From: Cytospora piceicola
Taxonomy: Eukaryota > Ascomycota > Sordariomycetes > Diaporthales > Cytosporaceae
Length of the DNA stretch: 64,000 nt
Assembly: GCA_023375675.1 (NCBI GenBank)
Contig: JALQBC010000023.1
Span: forward strand, 248,001-312,000
Direction of reading: 5' to 3'
The position numbers and the translations under genes were made by a program. Below the pieces are notes generated by a model. It was not told where the DNA came from, did not search any database, and worked only from the letters and a program-made list of their open reading frames with translations. Of the stretch, positions 56,803 through 64,000 are shown piece by piece (within the stretch, counting starts at the first letter, position 1; every line of letters begins with the position of its first letter).

Positions 56803-59704
56803 CTACTGCCGAGCAAAGCCCTGCTTAGCCTGTCCGGATGAGCAATGGTCAGCGTTCGATCAACTGGGTGAGGCTCTTCGGTTAAGACTCACCTTCATCT
56901 GCTCAATCCTCGCCTTTAGCTGGCTCGTCACCTCCGCGGCCCTCTTCCAGCTCTCAACACCATTGCCACCATTGCTAGACCCTCCCCCGGCGGCAGACGA
57001 GTGGTCGCCAGAGTAGACATCCCTCCTGAACGCACGGGCAGGTGATGCGCGACCACTGCTTGCCGAACTAGCCCCATTGCCTGAGTTATACCTTCCGAGT
57101 TCTGGACTCAGCGCCTTGTTCCTCGCGTACGTTGTGGGGTGATCTCCATAGCCATTGTCTCTTTCCTCCGACATGTTGCTAGCATAGGAGGTGCGGTTCC
57201 TAGACGCGGTGCTTGGGGCTCTATTCAGACCACTTCCAAGGCTGCCCTCTCTGTCCCTGAATGTACTTCCAGAGTCGTCGTGCACGGAACCGAAAGTCGG
57301 GCTCATGACCATGTCCTCGCGCTGCAAGCCAATCTGCTCGGCCTTACCGAGCGCGCGCTTGAGCCGGTCGAGCTCTCTCCGAAGCCTCTCGTTTGTGCCT
57401 TCTGCGGCCTCGGCGTCACTGCGAGCGCGGACGAGTTGGGTCTCCTTCGCCTTGATGCTCAAGACATCCCTGGTGTGGTCCTCGATAAGTTGTGCGTTCT
57501 GGTTCTTCAGCTCTTGGATCTCCGACATGAGCTTGGATCGATCATGCCGGGCCTCCTCGGCTTGTCGCATGAGGCCCTCATTGGCGGCCCTCAGCTCATC
57601 GAGTTCGGCTCGCTCTAGGGCCGTCAGCCCCGAAACGGCTGGTGCAGGCTCGGGTGCTCCAAAGCCTGCAGGTGCGGCAGACGCAGGTTTGGCCAGAGAC
57701 CGGCCAGCAAGACCACCCCGGGCCATGCCGAGACGTTGGCGGGGTGGGGAAGCAACCGGCTCTGGCTCATCTATGTCCATTTCGTCGTAGTCTGGCGTTG
57801 GAGCGGGTTTCCTTGGAGATACGAGCGGCCTCTTTTGTGGCACCTTCAGCCCCCCGGAGGGCTTTGTCATGCCAAGCTTAGACCCCACTGGCTTTGCTGT
57901 AGGTTGCGGTGCCAATGGAGGTGATTCCACCCGTGAAGCGGCAGGGGCAGCTTTCTTGACTGGACCCTTCTTGACACCACCGCCCATGACTTTCTTTGGC
58001 GGAGCTTTTGCTGCGGGAGGCGGCGGTTTCGGCTTCGCCTTCTCCTTGGCCTTCACCTCTGCCGTCTCGAAGTACTCCTTGATCTTGGTCTTGCGAATCT
58101 CATCCAGACCCTCCAAGTGCGGGTTCATACCTCGCTCGCCAATAATCTTCATGATAGTACCCAAGATCTCAGCACCACCATCACGGAGTGCAGGACTCGA
58201 CTCTGCCAGAAGCTTCTTCGCTGCATCGACTATTTGGCCAATCTCCTGCTTGCTTGGCACATCCCTTGTGGTCCGTAGACAGCGCACAAGGAACTTCATG
58301 GTGCCCTCCTTGACTTGAGGGTTCTTGTTCACCAAGAATGCAAGAATGTCCTCCAGACATTCTGTTAAGCTTGTAGAGAAGAAAACCTGGTCAAGTGCTG
58401 CACCAAGAGCATCCGAGACAGATGCTTTCTTCTCTTTCAGACGCTCCATGATGGGCTGCATGACGGTCGTCCGGTATTTGCCATATCCTTTCCGCAAACC
58501 CTTGGCAAGCAGCTCGATACATTGCGCCGCTTGTGTGACGACCGCGACGTTGGCGTCCTTCATGCATTTTGCCAGGCAGCGGTTGACCTCGCCAAAGTCA
58601 CCGTCCTTGATTCTTGGCACGTTGACCACGGCACTGAGAGAGTCGACTGCTTCTTTTCGATCCTTCCACTTTGATGACGCCAGTTGGTCATAGAATTGAG
58701 CGGGTATGTTCTTGGTGATATCTTGGGGCTCGGCTAGGTCGAACGCTTCAACCTCCTCGTGCTCTCCACCCTCGTCGTCTTCTTCGCCGTCTTCATCCCC
58801 TTCACCATCTGCCGGCGCCTTTTCTTTCGCGGCTTGTTGGCTCCGTAGCAACCGTTCCTGCTTTGGAGGAGCCTCGGCCTTGATCTTCTCGAATTGGCCT
58901 TCGAGGTCGGACTGTTGTGTCGGTTTCAAGTCGCCCCAGAACATGGGCTTCATGGCCTCCCGCAGCCACCTATAGAATTCAACGGCAAGATTTGTTGCCT
59001 CGGCTCGCACATTCTTGTCGGCATGGCCGAAAGCTTTAGGCAAGAGCTTCAAAACTGGCTTAGGATCGGCGAGTTTGCAGCCATAGTTATGAAAGATCTG
59101 TGCAAGAGCGTTGATTGCGGCGGCAACGGTCTTGGGTTGCTTGGCAGATAAGATCGGCAGGATTTCTTCGATAACGGGGTTGGGCACATCCAGCTCGCAG
59201 AGAAGGAGTAAGGCTTCGATGGCGGAGGCCTTTGTGCCTGCCCTGGTGGAGGGGAGACCCTTTTCGCAGATGGGGCCGACGGTTACGCCTCTAGACCTCG
59301 TGCAGTGCTCTTTGCCTCCGAACTTCAGAAATGCGCAGTATGCCGCCATACCGTCTTGCTGGGCAGCCACATTGCTGTCGGCCACGGCACCCTTCCACAG
59401 GGATGAATCTCGGACGAAATCATGGAATACGGGATCGTCTTCGTCGCCGGTGGCCTCGAACAGTTTTGTAGCCTCTTCGTATGCTTGTTTACGTACTTTC
59501 CATATCTGCAGTCAGAGTTGGCGGGTTAGCCTTTAGGCAGATGCATAGCCTGGAAGTTGCTCATCGCCCATCGTAACGTTTCCACGGAAACACTCCCGTT
59601 GCTACCCCGTCTTCTACGCCACACTGGTGTCAGGAACAACATACCTTGTGTACCCAACGATCTGCCAGTGGTAGGGAGCTGAAGTCCTCCTCTGCATCAG
59701 CCAT
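56803..59704 (-). CDS. STU2: TOG-domain microtubule polymerase, Stu2/XMAP215/Alp14 family
   Basis: Three exons (59645-59704, 56893-59505, 56803-56829), 899 residues. The first 139-bp intron joins MADAEEDFSSLPLADRWVHK to IWKVRKQAYEEA. The last intron replaces a false read-through tail with AKQGFARQ. The protein captures tubulin and speeds growth at microtubule plus ends and kinetochores. Two TOG domains are visible: TOG1 (about residues 1-230, WKVRKQAYEEATKL, YCAFLKFGGKEHC, TRAGTKASAIEALLLLCEL) and TOG2 (about 280-520, QLASSKWKDRKEAVDSL, SLTECLEDILAFLVNKNPQVKEGTMKFL). Then come a Lys/Pro/Ser-rich lattice-binding linker, a coiled coil for dimerisation (ALERAELDELRAANEGLMRQ and on) and a Ser-rich tail. 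Two TOGs plus a coiled coil is the fungal arrangement. An open frame extends 60 codons upstream of the chosen ATG (to 59884). Confidence 0.95.
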
Positions 59705-61675
59705 ATTGGGCGGTGTTGTGTTGGTGGATCCGGGAGTGTTCGCGATAGGGGTCGAGGAATGCGAGCAAGGGGCAGGTAAGGACTTCCTTTCGAAGCTATC
59801 CTCCTGGTCCGGGTCGTCTGTGAAGCCTCGAGCTAAGCGCCTCGTTAGCTTCTTGAATCTCGACCAGGGCTTCTGACGCGCCATGTTGACAGCCAGAGGA
59901 CAACATAATGAAGGTTGACTCCTTTTGAATCCTTAACCCCGGAGTCACAAGGCAATGACCATGGGAGCTGCCAGAGGCGAGAGAGCGAGTGGGTATGGGA
60001 TCCTCACCGAAAGACCGGGAACTGTAAACCCGCTGTTCAGGGTAGTAAACTGCGCCTTTCTCTTTTGAAAGTCAGTCAGTGACGCGCCGGATGGTCGATT
60101 GTGCGCGGTGTCTGGCGCTTTGTTCTTGTGTCTCGAAAAGAATGCGGTCGTCGCGCGTGTGTTTCTGTTCCTTGATTGTTTTTGTTGCCCAACAAATGCA
60201 GTCAAGTCAGTGGAAATCTTGGATGTCAACCGCAACGGCAGTTTCCGAAGTCAGGTTGCTTTCTCTCTCTTGGGCGACAGTGGGGTTGGTTGTCAATGGT
60301 TCAGGGGTGGGTCGTTGTCAGTGGCTTTCAAGGTTATCAGTTTGGTCGCCAAGTGCAGGGCCGCTAGGGCAACAACAATCAAATCAATCTTTATTACTGT
60401 AGTGTAGTGTAACGGTGTAGAACGAATTCGTACGGGGCCTGGGAGCTTCCTCGCTACTGCTTGCTGTAGCGGGCTGGCAGCCAAAATTCATCCATCCATC
60501 CCAGCCGTCGCTGCCAATGAGAAGCTGCCTCCATTGCCCGGTCAACGTGATGTCACTTTCCCGGTGGGTCCGGAGTTTCCCGCCAGCTGCTCCTCTGGTT
60601 GCGCCAGCTGCTGGCCGGTTGATATTTCCCCACCTGAGCACCGGGAGGGAAGCTCGACCAGCTGGCATTACTGTACCTAGGTACACAGTAGTGTGTGTGA
60701 TATGTGCCTACCTCGGTATCCCTGCCAGCCCCTGGCGATACAGATACAGCAGCAGCCCGACCACCCTAACCCCAACCCAACCAGCCAGGCCAGCCAACCT
60801 GACCGAATGTGGCCCTGCGACATTGTGGCACTGGAAACACCCAACCCTGCTGCAGCAAAAGCAGAGGAAGAGCAGGAGCAAGGAGGCTGGCTATGTATTC
60901 GTCAGTAGACACCTGGGCACATGCAAATGTTGCCCCGCCAGATTTTTGAAGCTCCAGAAAGCCCTCTCACAAGATATCATTATGAATGATGAGTCAACAG
61001 GGATTTCAATTTCTTTGTACTTCAACTAGTCCCTACGTGTCGCTAAAATATACTACTAGGATGTCATTCATTCGTCTTCTTTGTTCCCAGGTCAAGCTCA
61101 AGGTAGGCAGATACTTATATAGTACTCCCGGTAGTTGATAGTTTATAGTACCTAGCTAGATACCTGGTACTATTTCGTATTCTGGTCTTCAGACCGCCCG
61201 CCAAATCTCAACTGAACCTGACAAGTCAACAAGGACAGATCCACTCTAACACATCCAGAACAAAGCAGCCCGGTTTTCCCATCAAAACACCACAACTAAA
61301 TCTTATATTGACTACAGCTCTTGTCGCCTGAGATATTCCAGTACGCCCCCAGCTTCTTCTCCTGTGACGACGACGGTGGCCGCGACGAAACCCGTTCTCG
61401 GCAGGACACTCCCCAGCTCCTCTTCCGCGCTCAATTCCACACCAAGCAAACCGATTCGTTCGTCCTGTCCGCCGCGCTCCCCTCCCCTGGAATTCCTCGA
61501 CCTCGGCAGGCAGCGCAACCGCGATTGGCGAAGAAGACGGGTGGAATTCCGTTGTTCTTGCGGCCTGGACCTCCCCCTCTCACCAGCACCCAGCAACGTG
61601 CACTTTCAATCCCCATCGAAACCTTGACGACGCCCTTCCTCCCTTGACGTTAAAGGGGTGGGAGGAGACGGCACA
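59705..61675. other. Divergent promoter region, 2 kb
   Basis: Between the Stu2 and PAC1 genes. It may contain an in-frame N-terminal extension of Stu2 (59705-59884), one TACCTAGGTA palindrome (60674-60683), and a CT-rich region before PAC1. No other gene is supported. Confidence 0.5.
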
Positions 61676-63221
61676 ATGAGCCACATATTGACTAGCCGAC
61701 AGGCTGATGAGCTGCAAGTCCACCATAGTCGACGCGCTGTTCGTGTCTTTGCTGCAGCAAGGGGCTAACGGGTCCTGGCAGGCACAAGTCTATCCTCGCA
61801 TATCTGTCCGCAAACAACCTACAAGACTCTGCCGCAACGCTGCGGCAAGAACTCGACATTGACGAGGATGTGCTCGATTCCACTACCGTCAAGAAATATG
61901 AGGGTCTTCTCGAGAAGAAATGGACCAGTGTCGTTCGTTTACAGAAAAAGGTACATGGTCCCAACCCACCTGTCACTCGCTGATCCATCACCCATACATA
62001 GACCGACTGCTGACACGACCGAATCACCAGATAATGGACCTCGAGTCGCGAACTTCTGCTCTACAATCCGAAGTCGACAATGCAACACCAACCTCAATCT
62101 CTAGCCGAAACCAAGACCCGACCAGCTGGCTACCCAAGGCCCCGGCACGACATACCTTACAGTCCCATCGAGAGCCAATTACATGTGTTGCTTTCCACCC
62201 GATATTTTCATCATTAGCGTCCGGCTCCGAAGACAACACCATCAAAATATGGGACTGGGAATTGGGGGAACTCGAAAGGACAGTGAAGGGCCACACAAGG
62301 GCTGTGTTAGACGTGGACTTTGGTGGGCCAAGAGGAGGAACACTGCTGGCAAGCTGCTCAAGCGACTTGACCATCAAACTATGGGATCCTTCAGACGAGT
62401 ACAAGAACATCCGAACCCTTCCTGGTCACGACCACAGCGTATCCGCCGTTCGGTTTATTCCCTCCGGCGCAGCAGGGGCTCCATCTTCCGGCAACCTCCT
62501 AGCATCAGCCTCCCGAGATAAAACAATACGAATATGGGATATCACCACAGGTTACTGTGTCAAGACCATACACGGCCACGTCGACTGGGTACGCGACGTA
62601 TGCCCTTCTGTTGACGGACGCTTCCTCTTGTCAGCTGGGGACGACCGGACTGCACGACTTTGGGACATATCCCTGTCCAATCCAGAAGTGAAATTGGCGT
62701 TCATTGGGCACGAACACGTCGTGGAATGCGCCGCTATAGCGCCTGCGACCACATATCCATATTTGGCTGCACTCTCGGGTCTGAAGAAACCACCACCTGC
62801 ATCTTCAACCGCGGAGTTCATGGCAACTGGCAGTAGGGACAAGACGATCCGTCTATGGGACGCAAGAGGAACGTGTATCAAGGTGCTGACGGGCCACGAC
62901 AACTGGGTCAAGGCATTGGTTTTCCATCCCGGAGGGAAATATTTGCTCTCTGCCAGTGACGATAAGACGCTGCGATGCTGGGATCTGAGCCAGGATGGCA
63001 AATGTGTCAAGACGCTGGAAGATGTCCACAGGCACTTTGTGAGTGCCTTGAGGTGGGCGCCGGGGGTCATGAAAGGCGCAGCGGCGGTCAATGGAGATGC
63101 CGACAAGAACGGTGCGAACGGGTTATCGGCGGCCAAGAAGAGCGCAGGGGATGACATGCAGATTCGGTGTGTCATCGCGACTGGCAGCGTGGATTTGAAT
63201 GTGAGGATATTTGCGAACTAA
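61676..63221 (+). CDS. PAC1: Nuclear distribution protein PAC1/LIS1 (nudF)
   Basis: Three exons (61676-61713, 61782-61950, 62031-63221), 465 residues. It binds cytoplasmic dynein and controls its motility; it is needed for nuclear migration in hyphae. The N-terminal LisH dimerisation motif ([20 protein letters not shown], about residues 7-26) is rebuilt across the first intron. A coiled coil follows ([19 protein letters not shown]), then seven WD40 repeats ending in IKIWDW, IKLWD, IRIWD, ARLWD, IRLWD, LRCWD and LNVRIF. The first intron starts with GC (GCAAGT) instead of GT; using the nearby GT breaks the frame and the conserved ADELHKSIL. The second intron is GTACAT...CACCAG. Length and motifs match filamentous-fungal orthologues. 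Confidence 0.96.
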
Positions 63222-63923
63222 AAAGGTCGCAAATTAGGCCTATTCAGCACGGCGTTGACGGCGGGATCATTTGCTGCGAATCCACTGGTGTTTGGTTTAG
63301 GATGTTTCTTGAAGGCGTATATACCTTACACGGCGTTCGCTTCACGGAGCTACTCAGCAATGCACGGGAACTGGGGGAGGACAAGTTCAATACGTGCACG
63401 AGTTATATGCTGGGCATATCTTGAGGACAGGTTATTACCGCCCCTCTCTGGCATCAGGTCGATGGCTGATGAAGATCTTGCAGGGGAGCTTTGACGCGCG
63501 AGATGCATCAGATAGATACCCAAGAAGAAAGACGTTCGAAGGACCACCCAGTTTTGCTCAAGTTGCCTTGTGATAACAAGGCAGCTTTCAATCCATTTGC
63601 CAAAGCTAAACCTCACCCACTTAACCCGAAGACCAGTGCAAGCTTGGGTGGGACGCCACAGTGGAACACATTCAGTGTAAGCCCCGGGGGTTGCACGGAA
63701 CTTATCGGTGATAGCGCGTTACTCCAAGATGACGGAGATCCACAGCACGCAATCGTTCTCGCCGGCCGACACGGCTCCGAATGAGCTTCGTCGACAGTGA
63801 GGGGCCGGTATATATCAACATCAGAGCCTCCCAGATCTCACTTCATGCTCACTGGAGAGTAATCTATCACCCTACCAAGCGCCTTTGAAAATCATCAAGC
63901 ACAACACCAAGAAACCACCCACA
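63222..63923. other. Intergenic region, 0.7 kb
   Basis: 3' flank of PAC1 and promoter of the aldo-keto reductase. No other feature. Confidence 0.5.
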
Positions 63924-64000
63924 ATGGCCAGCTCTCAACCAAAGACCGCCCTGAAGATCATCTTCGGCACCATGACGCTAGGCAAGAAAGGTAAGCAATC
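63924..64000 (+). CDS. Aldo-keto reductase (AKR7-like), first exon only
   Basis: The ATG at 63924 opens MASSQPKTALKIIFGTMTLG, followed by a GTAAGC donor at 63991, so only the first exon (23 codons) lies in the window. The IFGTMTLG start is the first beta strand of the AKR7 group (aflatoxin-aldehyde-reductase-like enzymes), where FGTMTxG is conserved. Such enzymes reduce reactive aldehydes with NADPH. Assignment rests on this short motif. Confidence 0.6.
   Translation, partial: MASSQPKTALKIIFGTMTLGKKGKQ

Noticed and set aside
60517..61029. 170-codon open frame in the Stu2-PAC1 intergenic region
   Set aside because: Low complexity, overlaps a likely promoter, no family resemblance.

Overview
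The window is nuclear DNA of a filamentous ascomycete, most likely a Sordariomycete. The evidence is short introns (about 50-190 bp) with GTRAGT-type donors and CTRAC branch points, a HET-domain gene, a patatin-NACHT NLR, a LIS1/PAC1 orthologue of the filamentous-fungal type, and C:G to T:A transition damage in a repeat typical of RIP (repeat-induced point mutation). The species cannot be named from the sequence. Multi-exon models below were built by joining exons so that splice sites, phase and family homology agree.

Layout. 1-15 kb: a metacaspase (cut by the left edge), a WW/glycine-zipper protein, a HET-domain protein, a WD40-like protein with a fungal NLR-type N-terminus, a tRNA-Ala(CGC) with an intron, and an F-box-like protein. 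15.4-17.6 kb: a decayed GH35 beta-galactosidase fragment and two tandem copies of a 462-bp terminal-inverted-repeat element mutated by RIP. 17.6-22.2 kb: a five-exon patatin-NACHT receptor whose last codons run into that element. 23-36.7 kb: mitochondrial D-lactate dehydrogenase, an unrecognised three-exon gene with a 17-bp tandem repeat upstream, an intact secreted GH35 beta-galactosidase, a glyoxalase-fold protein, a D-2-hydroxyacid dehydrogenase and an F-box-like protein. 37.6-46.7 kb: a secreted 12-cysteine protein, the splicing factor TFIP11/Ntr1, a dead FAD-linked oxidoreductase and a Gln-rich gene. 47-53 kb: a nine-exon AAA ATPase divergent from a protein that joins a degenerate NACHT-like region to a C-terminal nucleoside-phosphorylase domain. 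54-64 kb: a secreted 8-cysteine protein, an SDR, the microtubule polymerase Stu2/XMAP215, the dynein regulator PAC1/LIS1 and the first exon of an aldo-keto reductase.

How the genes fit together. Housekeeping genes (Ntr1, Stu2, PAC1, D-lactate dehydrogenase) are interleaved with a fast-evolving set tied to fungal non-self recognition and regulated cell death (metacaspase, HET, patatin-NACHT, PNP with degenerate NACHT, AAA ATPase), with secreted cysteine-rich proteins and with decaying genes. The most unusual objects are the patatin-NACHT receptor whose reading frame ends inside a RIP-damaged element, and the protein with reversed PNP architecture and an apparently dead NTPase. No CRISPR array, rRNA or intact autonomous transposon was seen.
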